From positions 4,913-63,354 of the forward strand of contig KB445830.1 of assembly GCA_000320605.2 (NCBI GenBank): a DNA stretch of 58,442 nt, read 5' to 3'. A model generated the notes under the pieces. That model was not told the DNA's origin. It searched no databases and saw only the letters and a program-made list of their open reading frames with translations. This DNA is from Gelatoporia subvermispora B. Taxonomy: Eukaryota > Basidiomycota > Agaricomycetes > Polyporales > Gelatoporiaceae. Made by a program: the position numbers and the translations under genes. Within the stretch, counting starts at the first letter, position 1. Every line of letters begins with the position of its first letter. Of this stretch, positions 1-10,245 are shown one piece after another.

Positions 1-2
1 TG

Positions 3-56
3 CTAGAGCGGACACTTCGAAGCGTACGCGGCAACCCTAGGGGCAAACGTAAGTAG
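3..56 (+). CDS. possible C-terminal tail of the retroelement ORF (partial)
   Basis: An open frame entering from the left edge reads LERTLRSVRGNPRGKRK and then stops. It is very basic and lies 280 bases upstream of the hammerhead, where the end of a Penelope-like ORF could be expected. It is only 17 residues, so it may be chance. Confidence 0.2.
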   Translation, partial: LERTLRSVRGNPRGKRK

Positions 57-337
57 GCGCTAAGAAGTTGTTCGGCTAACTCCTCGGATCTTTCCGTGGG
101 CGGTCGGCTCCCGGCATAGCCGGCAAGCCGGTCCATGGGGTTTCCCTGGGGTTTCCCCGCTTAAGCCATTTGAAATTCCGAAACACCGGGCCGAACCAGC
201 CCTCGGATCAAATGATGGCGCTGTTAACGCCATTGGAGGATAAGTAGTGATTGGTAAGGGCGTTTGTAATTGTGCTTACACCTCGGCCTCCGGCCTCCGG
301 CCGTCGGCGCCCGCTGACGCAATTGAGTCGACTAACG

Positions 338-412
338 TGGTCCTGATGAGTCTATATAAGACGAAACGGGTTTGCTGGGTGGTTCCCCAGCCTGTTGACC
401 CACTGTCGACCA
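338..412 (+). ncRNA. hammerhead self-cleaving ribozyme
   Basis: All conserved core elements are present in order. Stem I is UGGUC (338-342) pairing with GACCA (408-412), five base pairs. The core CUGAUGA is at 343-349. Stem II is GUCU (350-353) with AGAC (359-362) around a five-base AU loop. GAAA is at 363-366. Stem III is a long imperfect hairpin: 366-367 with 405-406, 368-371 with 398-401, and GCUGGG (374-379) with CCCAGC (386-391). The cleavage triplet GUC is at 405-407, so cleavage is predicted after position 407. Hammerheads of this kind are known in Penelope-like retroelements, where they process the transcript. The bulge ACU (402-404) in stem III is slightly unusual. No other complete core was noticed in the window. 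Confidence 0.85.
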
Positions 413-422
413 GGAATCAGGA

Positions 423-468
423 AGTCTTCAAGACTAGGATAAGTATCCATCGCGGCGTCTTCGACGCC
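423..468 (+). ncRNA. structured 3' module, copy A (two hairpins plus GGATA/TATCC)
   Basis: AGTCTT-C-AAGACT (423-435) is a perfect inverted repeat. It is followed by GGATAAGTATCC (437-448), itself a GGATA/TATCC stem, then by GGCGTC/GACGCC (454-459 with 463-468) closed by a TTC loop. The telomeric repeat begins four bases later. The same order of three stems occurs in copy B with different stem sequences. That suggests a selected RNA structure at the element's 3' end, possibly the reverse-transcriptase recognition site. Confidence 0.55.
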
Positions 469-472
469 GCCA

Positions 473-489
473 CCTAACCCTAACCCTAA
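473..489 (+). repeat. short telomeric repeat, C-rich strand (CCCTAA)
   Basis: The 17 bases are CCTAACCCTAACCCTAA, the complement of TTAGGG, the usual telomere repeat of filamentous fungi. The C-rich strand reads 5'-3' on the + strand, so the chromosome end would lie to the left. The run sits immediately 3' of structured module A. Confidence 0.75.
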
Positions 490-523
490 GTCGACGTCGA
501 CGTTACTGCGTCTGCGTCGACGC

Positions 524-545
524 ATACGTTCAGGCCTGTACGTAT
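524..545. repeat. near-perfect palindrome
   Basis: ATACGT and ACGTAT arms flank a CAGGCCTG centre with one mismatched pair. It lies between the telomeric repeat and structured module B and could fold as a hairpin. No function is assigned. Confidence 0.45.
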
Positions 546-562
546 CTGAGTATATAACTAGG

Positions 563-617
563 GAGCTCTCAAAGCTCGGATAAGTATCCATAGCACACCT
601 CGCTTCGCTCGGTGTGC
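563..617 (+). ncRNA. structured 3' module, copy B
   Basis: GAGCT/AGCTC (563-567 with 573-577) is followed by the invariant GGATAAGTATCC (578-589) and by GCACACC/GGTGTGC (593-599 with 611-617). It ends in CCACCCAACCCCC, resembling the CCACCTAACCC after copy A. The outer hairpins differ in sequence from copy A but keep pairing, which is covariation-like evidence for a structured RNA. Confidence 0.55.
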
Positions 618-626
618 CACCCAACC

Positions 627-1307
627 CCCGCGCAAAACTAAATTCAATATGCTTACGTCATGACGACTGATCTGATCTGCTCACATAATGCTCCTAAATC
701 GACGCAAGATGACCCATCCAGCTGGCTTACATAATCAAACTAAATCGGCGCGAAATATACGAGCGTAATCAAAGCACCGTAGAGAGCTGGGCTGGCCGAA
801 CGAGAAAGACCAAATGAACGTGGACGCGGAGCACAAGTCGCGTTAGGCGTCAGATGTCCGGGTCAGGAGACTCCGGCATTCTCGGTCTCAAGCTCAAGCT
901 CAAGCAGTCTTCACTTGCGAGATAAAGACTCATAGGAGATGCACACGGCGGGTGATCAGTTCGCGATGGTGCGCTGGATATATTACAAGGCTGATCTAGC
1001 ATCAGCCCGCGGTAAGTAGAAACTGGATAGTGCACTGAGAGAGTAGTAGTAGTAACGAGAGCTGTCCGCATGCTGTGCAAGCCGAGAGGAGGGCCAGAGC
1101 GAGGGGGATGCGTGCAGGTAAGTATGTAACAAGTGGTGCGTGCCAAAGTCCGTCAGATATGCAACAGCGAATGCGAACGAGCGAATGCAGCATGGCAGGT
1201 ATGTAGCGCAGATCGTCCATCTCGATGCCCTCTTCCCTCCGCCCTTCATCGTCAACACAAAGCGGAAATAATCAGAACGCACATAGATAAGCAGCGCGCG
1301 GTCAATG
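627..1307. other. intergenic, no gene seen
   Basis: No frame in this stretch shows a recognisable domain. It lies 3' of the aspartic protease gene on the other strand and presumably holds its terminator and 3' UTR. Confidence 0.4.
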
Positions 1308-3602
1308 CTATGAACCGGCTTCGCCCAACGGCGCGTGCGGCGGTAGTGGCGGCGGCGGCGGCGGCGGCACGTCCTCCTCCAGCACCATCGAGTCGATGAG
1401 CGTGCTCCCGCGCGAGCCGAGAGTCGACTGGGAGAGCATCCGCATGCTCGACGGCCTCCTCGCGCGACTCCCCGCAGTCGACGTGCTGCCGCTGCTGTCC
1501 GGCCGTACGCGCCCGCCCCGCCGTGGCGTGCCCACGCCCGCCATGCTCGTCCGCGAGCCGTCCTCCATCATCCCAAACTCATCGAACGCGAGCCCGCGCA
1601 TGCCCAGATCCGCCACGTCCTCCGAGCGCGGCTGCCCAAGCAACGGCATGCCCACGCCCTCGCTCATCGTGCGGCCGTGCACCGGCGGCGACCCGGGGGT
1701 ACACCCCGGGCGGACGCGCGGGGAACGCGCTCTCCATCGGCGGCGACCCGAGCGGGAGGGGCGCGTACGCGCTGGGCGGCGTCTCGTCGTCGTCCGCCTC
1801 CATCTTGCGCGCCCGCACGCCGAAGCCGAGCTCGTCGCTCGCGTCCGACGCGCGCTGCCCCGCCACCCGCCGTTTGTACGCCTCGAACCGGCTCGCGCGG
1901 AGCGCGTCCTCGGTCGGGTCGAACCCCGTGTCAGACCGGGCGCCGCGGCTGCCACGCCCGCCGACGAGCGTCGCGGCGTCCGCCTCGGTGTCCGAGACGC
2001 GTCTCGCAAGGCGGTACGCGACGTCCTGCGCTTTCGGCGCGCCCTCGAACGCGGGGCCGTACGCGCCGTGCGGGGCGTGCTTCCGGCGGTGCCGCGCGTA
2101 CGCCCAGCGCGCGCCGAAAAGGACGAAGCAGAGGACGAGCAGGCCGAGCAGGCCGATGAGGACGTCGAGCCCGACCGACAGGCGCCGCCCGGGGGAGGCC
2201 TTGCTCGAGTCGGAGGTGGGGGACGAGGAGAGCGGCTGGTCGTTCACGCGGACCTGCTGAAACTGCTCGAGCGCGAGCGTCGCGTTCGTGAGCGATAGGA
2301 GGCCGAGGCGGGGGCTGGACCCGGCGGTAGAGGTGGTGACGTGGGAGTTGGCAAAGGACCCGGACGCGTCGGGCGGGGCGTACGCCATGACGGTGTAGGT
2401 GTTGCGGAGGAAGGGGACGCCGAGGATGATGTCGGTGACGCTCGCCTCGGAGTTGCTCGCGGCGGGCATGGCCTGGATGAGCCCCGTGCAGGAGCTGCCG
2501 GAGCTGGCGGGGTAGGTGAGGTCGAGCGGGTGCAGCGGGAGCTCGCTGCGGTCGTCGAGGGTGATCGTCATGTTCAGCGGGGTTGTACACGGGACGTAGT
2601 CTACACGGCCGGTCAGCACCGCTCTGTTCAGATAGCGAATCGAAGCGTGACGCACAACTTCCATCCGAGGCGGGACCGATGCCCAGCGCGCCATAAATGC
2701 CGTTCGCGATCTGGGACGTCGCCAGAATAACCGGCACGCCCGAATCAAGCACGGCAGTGGGCGACGTCCCGCCTCCCACCGACCTGGGGAGCTGCACCGG
2801 GTGCGCCTGCCCGTTCACATACACCGTGATCGCCCTGACGGTCGTCTTCCAAAACAACGTGCCGGCACTATCCGGTGTGAGCGGCGCGTACTGGATCTGG
2901 CTCGGATCGGGCACGAGTCCGTCCGGATGGCGGCCGACGCCGAGGACGGAGGGCACGGCGGACGAGCCGGGGCGCTCGAGCGCGAGCGAGAGGAAGGGCG
3001 CGGCGGGGGCAGACGCGCCGGCGAGGCCGAGGAGGTTCGCGGCGAAGACGGCGCCGGTGCGCGTGCTGCCGGGCGTGGAGGGCACGCGCTCGGCGATGAT
3101 GGAGTTGGGCGGGAGCGCGAGGCCGAGGACGCCGACGAACGACGGGTCCAGGGGCTCGTCGGACACCTGCGAGGCGGCCGCTGTCAACATCGGCGTGGTC
3201 AGTCTTCAGCTCGCGGTGAGGTGGGAGAGAGCGGGAGGACGCACCAAGAGCTTGCTGCGCGATCGTGTACCCGCCGACCTCGACCGCGTCCCAGACGATG
3301 GGGCCGCTGACCGCGCCCTCCTCGTAGGCGATGGTGAACGTCTGCTGCGAGGTGGTCGCGCTCGCGGGGTCGTAGAGGTCGCCGCCTGTTTCCTGGCACG
3401 CGGAGGAGCCGCAGGAGGTGGAGGCGAGCCACTGCGAGCCGGGTCAGTTCGTCGTTTCAGTTACGGAGCGCATGGGCACGCTGTGGGCCGGGGGCGGCGC
3501 GGATGGGAGGAGCTGCTCACTAGATCGGACGAGCCGGTGTCGACTTGGAGGGAGAGGTTTTGCTGTGGGTCGGAGCCAACGAGGATGGGGATGGTGTACA
3601 CG
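1308..3602 (-). CDS. membrane-anchored aspartic protease (A1 family) with long cytosolic tail, 5' exon missing
   Basis: Pepsin-type endopeptidase. Exons that join in frame are 3602-3521, 3431-3245, 3180-2656, 2600-1705 and 1631-1308, giving about 670 residues. Splicing the 3432-3520 intron restores the first active site VDTGSSDLWL, with a CTGAC-like branch site and a CAG acceptor. The second active site is AVLDSGV, a DSG variant common in fungal A1 proteases. The joined exon at 2656/2600 gives DGSYYVPC, typical of the family. After the catalytic domain comes one transmembrane helix (VLIGLLGLLVLCFVLFGARW), then about 250 residues of charged, Ser/Pro-rich cytosolic tail ending near a polyproline run. 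The last intron (1632-1704) has a GT and an AG but sits in very GC-rich sequence with no clear branch site, so a frameshift is an alternative. The first exon with the signal peptide was not found. Pieces of the tail recur at 13389-13745 and 14836-15235. Confidence 0.85.
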
Positions 3603-4560
3603 CTGTGGGACGGGCGGTTAGTGCGACGTGCGGGGAAGAGTCGGGCACAAAGACAAGAATCGAAGTTCAAATGTTGTGGATCAAAATCAAGGCACGAATG
3701 GGCGAACAGTGACTGTCGACGACATTCCGTGAGATGAAGATGGGGGTGCCCCAAGCTGTGCGATTGGCGAACAAGATCGCAGCATCGTTGGGCGACGGTG
3801 AGCGTGCATCGCGGGATGGCCGTCCGCGCGCATCGTCCGGCACGTCAGATACACTTTGACGGCGTGCGCAGAGCAGCATCCGTCTGAGAGCGCGTGCGTC
3901 ACAGGGGCAGCCCGGATGTCCCGCCCAGTGCCCGCGCCCGCCGCACACCACGTCAGGCCCGCAGCAGGTGCATATATGCGTTGCGACGCACGTCCTTCGT
4001 CGGCGTGCACCCGTCGAAAAAGCACCTTGCACCTGCGCAATCAGTCACCACGCCGCGTCTCGCGATTAGCGCGCCCTAGCCGCCGCCGCGTCTCACTCCG
4101 CGCTCGTCGGCATCGCATATAGCGACCACTGTCCCACGTCGCAGCCGCCACTCCGAGGCTAGCAGCTGCCGATGCACGATACCCCGTCGCACGACGCGAG
4201 TGAGACTGGCCAATCGCGCCTATAGCGTGTTCCTGCCGCCCGAGCAGCGTGAGGCGGCGCTCGAGGAACAGGGCATGCCGGGCCTTGCGCGTCGGACATG
4301 AGTACCACGAACAGGGCACGGACGCGAGGCCGGCGAGACGCAGGTGCGGATGGCGCGTGCATGGGCTGCGGCGGGGAGTCTGAGGTGGGCTGGACGCGCG
4401 GGCACGGACGCCGGCGTGGTGGACTACGCCGTGTGCACTAGGCCTAGCCTGGTGCGCACCGGGCCAGCCTGGCTATGATCCGTTCTGCATCTTCGGAGTG
4501 CATGCGCGACGGGACTGGCTATGCCCATCGTCGGACAAGACGGCGGGGTGGTACGCGTGA
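3603..4560. other. promoter region and unresolved first exon of the protease
   Basis: On the minus strand the protease reading enters through a good acceptor (CACTAAC branch site, CCCACAG at 3603 onward) in phase 2. A signal-peptide exon must therefore lie upstream. No convincing hydrophobic exon ending at a GT in the right phase was found between 3620 and 4100. The remainder shows nothing recognisable. Confidence 0.4.
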
Positions 4561-4670
4561 GATGAGCATCGCGAAGAACGGGCGTGACGCCCGGTGCGCT
4601 CGGGAGCTGAGCTCATTGGGATTGCGGCATCGGCGATTCGTCGAAAGAGGGCGGATGAGTTCGGCGCAGC

Positions 4671-4973
4671 GAGATGGCAGAGTGCGAGGGCAAGAGATGG
4701 CGTGGACGCAAGACGGGGCGCAATCGACGACGAGTTGGGAGGATGTATGCGCGCCGCGACCGCAGGTTCGATCGATGGGTGCAAAGGCACATTCTACTTT
4801 TCCACGAGACGGAAGAGTGCGCGGTGGTAGGAGGCGGCGTAGACGTGAACCGCATGAGGAAGAGCGCCGAAGGTGTCGGGGGTGGTTGAGACCGCAATCG
4901 GCGGCGAACTGCCGGGGTGTATGCGCGCAGCGACCACAGGATCGACCGATGTATGTAGGTGCGCAGTCTGCTT
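4671..4973. repeat. two diverged tandem repeat units
   Basis: The segment from about 4671 to 4790 (GAGATGGCAGAGTGCG through ATGTATGCGCGC) is repeated with changes at about 4806-4973 (GAGACGGAAGAGTGCG through GTGTATGCGCGC). Offsets of 135 bases at the left and about 175 at the right imply internal indels. Open frames across it are low-complexity Arg-rich readings, so this is probably non-coding. Confidence 0.5.
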
Positions 4974-5048
4974 CCCCCAACAAGCAATCGAAAAGCAGGC
5001 GGAACGGGAAAGGAACGAAACAACAGAACAGGGTAGGACGACACTCAC

Positions 5049-5197
5049 GACTCGTACTCTGAATCCTGCAAGAGCTGCAAGGGCACGACGACGCCATCGC
5101 TGCCTCCGTCTCCCTCGAGCTGCTGGCGGGGGGCGCGCTGCTTGCCTTTAACGTCCCGAGAAGAGCGAGCCTCGAGGCCAGCAACGGCAGCGGCCAT
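5049..5197 (-). CDS. orphan first exon of an unidentified gene (fragment)
   Basis: A minus-strand frame starts MAAAVAGLEARSS and continues 50 codons to VPLQLLQDSEYES, where it meets a canonical GTGAGT donor at 5043-5048. It has normal protein-like composition, unlike the Arg/Pro-rich shadows around it. Downstream on the minus strand are only the 4.7-5.0 kb tandem repeats, with no exon that continues it. It could be a truncated gene left by a rearrangement, or a gene whose later exons I could not see. The function is not recognised. Confidence 0.3.
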
Positions 5198-6387
5198 TGC
5201 CTGTCGGCGTGTTCGGGAGCGAGCGAGCGAACGGGGCGTGCCACCGAGAAGAACACTTGTTACAGCCCAAAGTTGAACGTTGAATTATCGGATCTGAGCA
5301 GTAGACGCGAAGATATGTCAAGTAAGCTAGGGCACACCGGAAGGTGAAGGCGAGAAGGAGAACACGGATAGGATAGGACGAGAAGAGACAGGGAGGAGGA
5401 AAAGAGAGGGGGTGCCTGAGATATGGCAGGATCAGGCGCTAGGAAATGCGGGGATGACCACCGGGATGGACGTCCTCATTGCACGCTCTCGCCGCTGGGC
5501 CTCGCTGGGCTCTTGGTCCTTTGGCGGCGTCTCTATGGCTGCCAAGCCATCTCCCGTCTCACTCTGGCGCCCATCTCAGCGCCCACCCAGATCCCATCGG
5601 CGCGTCGGGCCCATTTTCCCGCGCCCCCCGCCCTCATCTTCCACCTCGCGCCCTCCTCGACACTGTCTCTCCCAGCGACGGCGCACATCTGCTCGCTGTC
5701 GCGCGCGGTGTCCGCACTCATACCGAACTCCTCGGACGTCCGTGACACCTCGCGCTGGGCCATCATTCCCTAGCACGGCCTGCTTCGACCCAGCCTTCTC
5801 TCGACGGGCTCGCGTCCCCGCCCCACCCGGACTCGTCCTCCGACACATCTCGGCCCCGCCCTCCTAGTCATCTCCAGCGGCTCACCCTCTGACGGCCCCG
5901 CCACCATCGCCATCACCAGCCCGCATCCTCCCATCCAGCAACTCCCATCTCACTCCTGGCGTCTGCTGTGCACCCCGACAGCAACACGTCCAACTGACAA
6001 TATCTTGTCAACAACATGTCTTCATCCCCATAGCGATGCACTTGGGCGTGCGCACTTGACCGCCCGCGCGTTCCTGCCCTGCCCGACAACACTGGATCTG
6101 ACAAACGATCACCACCCCGCGGGGCCGTCCCCTTCCCAGGCGGTCCGTCAAGGCGGTCCGACAAGTGGCTGTGCATTGCATCCGATATCATCCCGTCCGC
6201 GAGCCGCGATAGACACCTGTGTGCGCCACAGCTCTCTTCGTCAAATTCGACGAGACTACGCAAGGACGCCGCATATAGTCAGCTCGGACTCGAGCCCTGC
6301 ATCGTACGCACCCACAGAAGCCTTCTCTGAACCGCTACATGTCTGCCTGTCCGTTCTAACGGTTCCCGTCGCACGCCGTTCCTTTCG
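5198..6387. other. intergenic, no gene seen
   Basis: Open frames here are short and rich in Ser, Pro and Arg, consistent with GC-rich non-coding DNA. Nothing is recognised. Confidence 0.35.
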
Positions 6388-8390
6388 AATACCCGATATA
6401 CTCCTTCTTTCAACGGCCAGGGATCCCCTCGCACAGCTTGACGATGCCCTACATCGCAGCAACCATCACATCCGCTCTGGTCCTCCCTCTCAGACTCCGC
6501 GCACCGGCCTTGGCACTTGCTGACACAGCTGTACCTCTACGCACACGATAATCCCCATGGCATCCTACGAATCGCGGGCTGTGCACGGAACAGCCACCGA
6601 CGAACACAAGGGACAAGCTCACGGTGCCTGACGAGACTCTCGGGCTGTCGCGAACGGGACCAAACGCAAGATTCACCTGCGGAAATGACGCATACGGTGT
6701 TCTTGTCCCTGCTACCGCATGAAATCCTCTCCTGGATACCTCTGACGGGCTGCGGCGGCGAGTCCGCACCTCAGCGGCCCTATGTCTTGTACCATCCGCA
6801 ATTCGTACGGAACGTTAGGATCCAGACCGACCTTTTACCGGGCGCCACCGATGCCCAGTACTCAGACTGCCAGAACTTGCGTTGGAAGCCGGTCTGAACC
6901 GCACGTCGCAAACACACCATACGAAGGTAGGTAGTCATCGCATGACACCGACGTTCCCACCCGACGGACAGCGTCTTCATTCGCTCAGATTGGCTCTATC
7001 GCGCGCACGGCCCGCTTGCTCTTCTGTTTTCTGTTCGGCCGCTCGAGTGTCGACGGCCAGGGGCCCCCTCTGAGCTCGTCGCGGCGCACGCCACGCAGCA
7101 ACCATCAGCCTCGAGAATAATGCGCGAGCCTGGGGCGCACGCTTCTGAGACATACTCGTTGGAGCAAATTCGCAGTTGACACGGGTCGTCGCGATTCGGA
7201 CCGGCTTGTTCCAGCCTCTGCTCGATATGTCTTATCGTGCCATATGCGCGTCGCGCGCATGAGAGCGCCCGACACGCGCATATACTCACTATACTCGCGC
7301 CGGACGTTCTGTTTCCAGCACCATACGGTACTATTCAACGAATACAACAGCTGTCGGTACCCACTCCGTGCGTCTCAAGTGGGACGTCCGCATACGTCCA
7401 CTCGCTCGTCATCACAATTCAGACCAGCGCCGAAACTTACCTCTCTCCCGCAGGACTGCACTCGAAGTTTCTTCTCACTCATGCTCGCATTGAGACAAGA
7501 TTTGCATGTTTGACAATATATTCTGCTCATCTACGCGACATTCGTGATACTTGTTTCCATCCCGCAAGCGGCGTCCGTGCTGTCACGAGCTTCGAGGCGC
7601 CTTATACGACCGTAGAGTCGACGCACAGGGGACAAGTTTGAAAAATCAGCTGCGGGAACGACGCACGCGGCGCGATCTGGTGTTCCCTGCTCCTGCCTGG
7701 TATTTTCTCCTGGATGCCTCTGACGGGATGTGGTCGTCCTCGGTCTGCGGCGGCGAGTCTGTACCTCAGGGGCTTTATGTCTTGTACCGTTCGCAATTCA
7801 CGCGGGACATCAGGATCCAGACTGGCCCTGCGGCTCACATCGCCCGAAACCCGCTTAGCATAGCACGTCGCAATATCACAAGCGCACCGTGCCGCGGCAA
7901 ACGGTCCCCACACAATGCCGACGTTTTCACCGGACGAAGAGTACATCCTCTCGCTCTGGATCGGCTCTGCCGTGCACAGGACTCCCGTGTGTTTCTGCTC
8001 CCTGTACGATCGCTCAAGAGCCAGCGGCCAGGGATCCCCTCTCAGCTCGACACAACACTCGCGAGACAACAACCATCGCGGTCTCGAGAACCATGCGCGA
8101 CTACGAGACACACGTCGTTCAGATTGTCGCTCTGCGGTGAGCTCGCAACTGGCGGGTGGTCTGGGTTCGGACCAGCGTGACGCCAGGTTCTGCGTACCAT
8201 CGGCCTGCGTCGTCGTCGGTATCATACCAGCACCGAAACTCACCTCACTCTCGCAGGACTGCACAGCCCGCGGTTGCTCCTCACATGCTCACACTCGGAC
8301 AAGATCTGTTCAACTGTTTATGTTATTCTGGTTATCTATATGACATTCGTGATACTAGTTTCTACTCCACACACAGCGTCTGCGCCAGCT
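6388..8390. repeat. expanded direct repeats derived from the kinase 3' flank
   Basis: Several blocks recur in the same orientation. CGGCCAGGGATCCCCTC-like blocks lie near 6414, 7054 and 8025. A TGCGGCGGCGAGTC block followed by TATGTCTTGTACC lies near 6751 and 7745. GACATTCGTGATACT lies near 7530 and 8342. A block around CGAAACTTACCTC..CGCAGGACTGCAC lies near 7430 and 8234. The last block also occurs once, in reverse complement, at about 29700-29830 behind the second kinase copy. The repeats therefore look like amplified kinase 3'-flanking DNA. No coding potential is recognised. Confidence 0.6.
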
Positions 8391-8397
8391 CCGTCAT

Positions 8398-10010
8398 TCA
8401 GACCAACTCCATCCGCCGTACCGCCCTCCGGACAGGTACCGGCCCCGGGCGCACCACACAAGCCCCTACCGCCCTCTCACCAGCACATCCAGCCCACTTC
8501 GCGTCGTTACACGCGTCGAGCGAGTCCTCCGAGCCCGAGGGATCCGCCGACGCGAGCGCGTCGGCCGCCTGGAGGATGGGCATGATGACGCTCACGATCG
8601 CATGCGAGGCGTGAGCGAGATCGTGCTTCTCGAGCTCGAGCCCGGCGAGTGCGGAGGTGCTGGCGCCGATGCTCGACGGGACGTCCCCGGGGCCGTGCGA
8701 GGCGAGCTGCTCGGCAGCGTCGAGCACGGGCAGGACGACGTTGATGACTGCGTCTGGCATCTCTTTGTCGTCGGAGTCGGAGTCTGGCTCGGATCCGCTC
8801 GAGGGCGCGTCGAGATTCTTGCGCATATTCATGTCGATGGTTGGTTCGGGCATCGTTATCGCTAGCATGTGCTCGCGTTGCTCCAGCTCATTGGTCTCGT
8901 GCATGTGCGCTACATCACAGTCGTACATTTCGGCCTTGGTCGGGATCTCCCGGCCGCGGTTCAGCATGCCGCTAAGGAGGAAAGACTCGTCCGAGTCGAG
9001 CGAGCTGCCCAGCGGCTCGGCAAGCCTCCAGCCTTTCACCCCTCTCTCCTCTTCCGTCGCAAAGAACGTCTCCACCTCCAGGACCTCCTCCCTCAGCTCC
9101 TCCGCCGTGATCCGCCTCTCCGGCTCGAGCTCGAAAACGCGGTTGAGCAGCGCGCCGAGCTGTTGCGACACCCCGAGCTCGTTCCAAAACGCGACGCCGC
9201 CGCACGGCTCATCAAGTGCAACGAGGAAGCGCCAGAAGCGCGTGTCTTCGATCCGGGCAGTCTTCCAGGGCGCGCGGCCCGCGACGAGCTGGACGAGGAT
9301 GACGCCGAGCGCCCAGACGTCGCTCGTGCGCGTCGAGTAGGGCGCAAATTCGAACTCCTCGCCGATGCACTCTGCCACGCGAGCGAGCCAGTCAGTCAGC
9401 CTCAGCCCCACGTCGCGCAGCGAGCGGCCGGTCCGAAACGCAACTCACCGGGACTCATGTACATCGCGCTCCCGACGCCGTGGCGCAGACTACGCTTCTT
9501 GTCCGTTGCGAGCCCAAAGTCCGCGAGGTACACCTCGTTCCCGTCCGCACTGCACATGATATTTTCTGGCTTGATATCGCGATGGAACACTCCGCGCTCA
9601 TGACACGCCATCACAGCGTCTACGATCTGCACAAATACGCTTCTCACCCGCTCGTCGTCCCCCCGAAACTCGCCCTCGTCGATATAGTCGTACAAGTCCC
9701 CGCCGGAGCAGTAGTCGAGGAGGATGTACACGTACTTCGCGTCCTCCCATGCGCCGTGCATGGTGAGGACATTCGGGTGTGCGGAGACGGCGGCGTGCAG
9801 GCGCGCCTCGCGGCGGATCATCTCGAGTTTACCCAGGTGCGGGGGCTTGCGGATCGCCTTGACGGCACGGTAGGGTGCGGACGAAGGGGCACAGACGTCA
9901 CGCGCGCGGTAGACGGCGCCGAAGCTGCCCGTGCCGAGGCACTCTTCGAGCTCGTAGCGGGCGTCGAGGGTGACGATCGCACCGACGAGAGAGACATCGC
10001 GGGACGGCAT
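8398..10010 (-). CDS. Ran1-like serine/threonine protein kinase, copy 1
   Basis: Two exons, 10010-9449 and 9371-8398, join across a 77-base intron (GTGAGT..GGCAG) to give MSPECIGEEF, as expected of an activation loop; the product is about 511 residues. The catalytic domain is complete: glycine loop GTGSFGAV, AVKAIRK lysine, HRDIKPEN catalytic loop, DFGLA, and TSDVWALGVIL after the splice. The catalytic lobe ends about residue 310. The rest is an acidic, Ser/Asp-rich tail with two similar VLPVLDAAEQLAS / IMPILQAADALAS helices. This layout resembles fungal Ran1/Pat1-type kinases, which regulate meiosis and nutrient responses; the substrate is unknown. It is about 75-80% identical by eye to the copy at 28001-29621. 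The start is the Met just upstream of the kinase domain. Confidence 0.88.
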
Positions 10011-10245
10011 CACTCTAATTTCCTCTCCAGGAGGCTGTACGTACGAAGCAAGTGGTGTTCTCGGGATGCAATCACACGAAATATAAAGTAAAATGTGTCT
10101 TCCGACCAGCGGAAGTGTATGCAGCGGTGTGCGGAAGGCGCGAAGAGGAGAAAGCTCGTACGTGCAGACTCTCCGCGCAGCGGAAGAGCAGGGGTAATGA
10201 GTGCAGAAGGTCAAGGTGCGCTGCTCCCCAACGCGAGAGAGAGCG

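Larger units (their letters stand above)
1..626 (+). mobile_element. 3' end of a telomere-associated Penelope-like retroelement (inferred)
   Basis: This stretch contains a complete hammerhead ribozyme (338-412), two copies of a hairpin module, and a short run of C-rich telomeric repeat directly after the first module. Endonuclease-lacking Penelope-like elements (Athena, Coprina) are known to carry hammerheads and to attach to telomeric 3' ends, which puts CCCTAA repeat just downstream of the element's sense-strand 3' end, as seen here. The second module (563-617) ends in a degenerate C-rich run (CCACCCAACCCCC), as if an older truncated element end lies behind the first. No reverse transcriptase domain is inside the window, so the family is an inference. 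The left border is cut by the window edge. Confidence 0.5.

Noticed and set aside
1396..2298. Long + strand Arg/Pro-rich ORFs over 1.4-2.3 kb
   Set aside because: They are antisense shadows of the GC-rich protease gene, which has real active-site motifs on the minus strand.
4475..5062. 195-codon + strand ORF with internal repeats
   Set aside because: The internal similarity comes from the DNA tandem repeat; composition is Arg-rich and the frame has no family resemblance.
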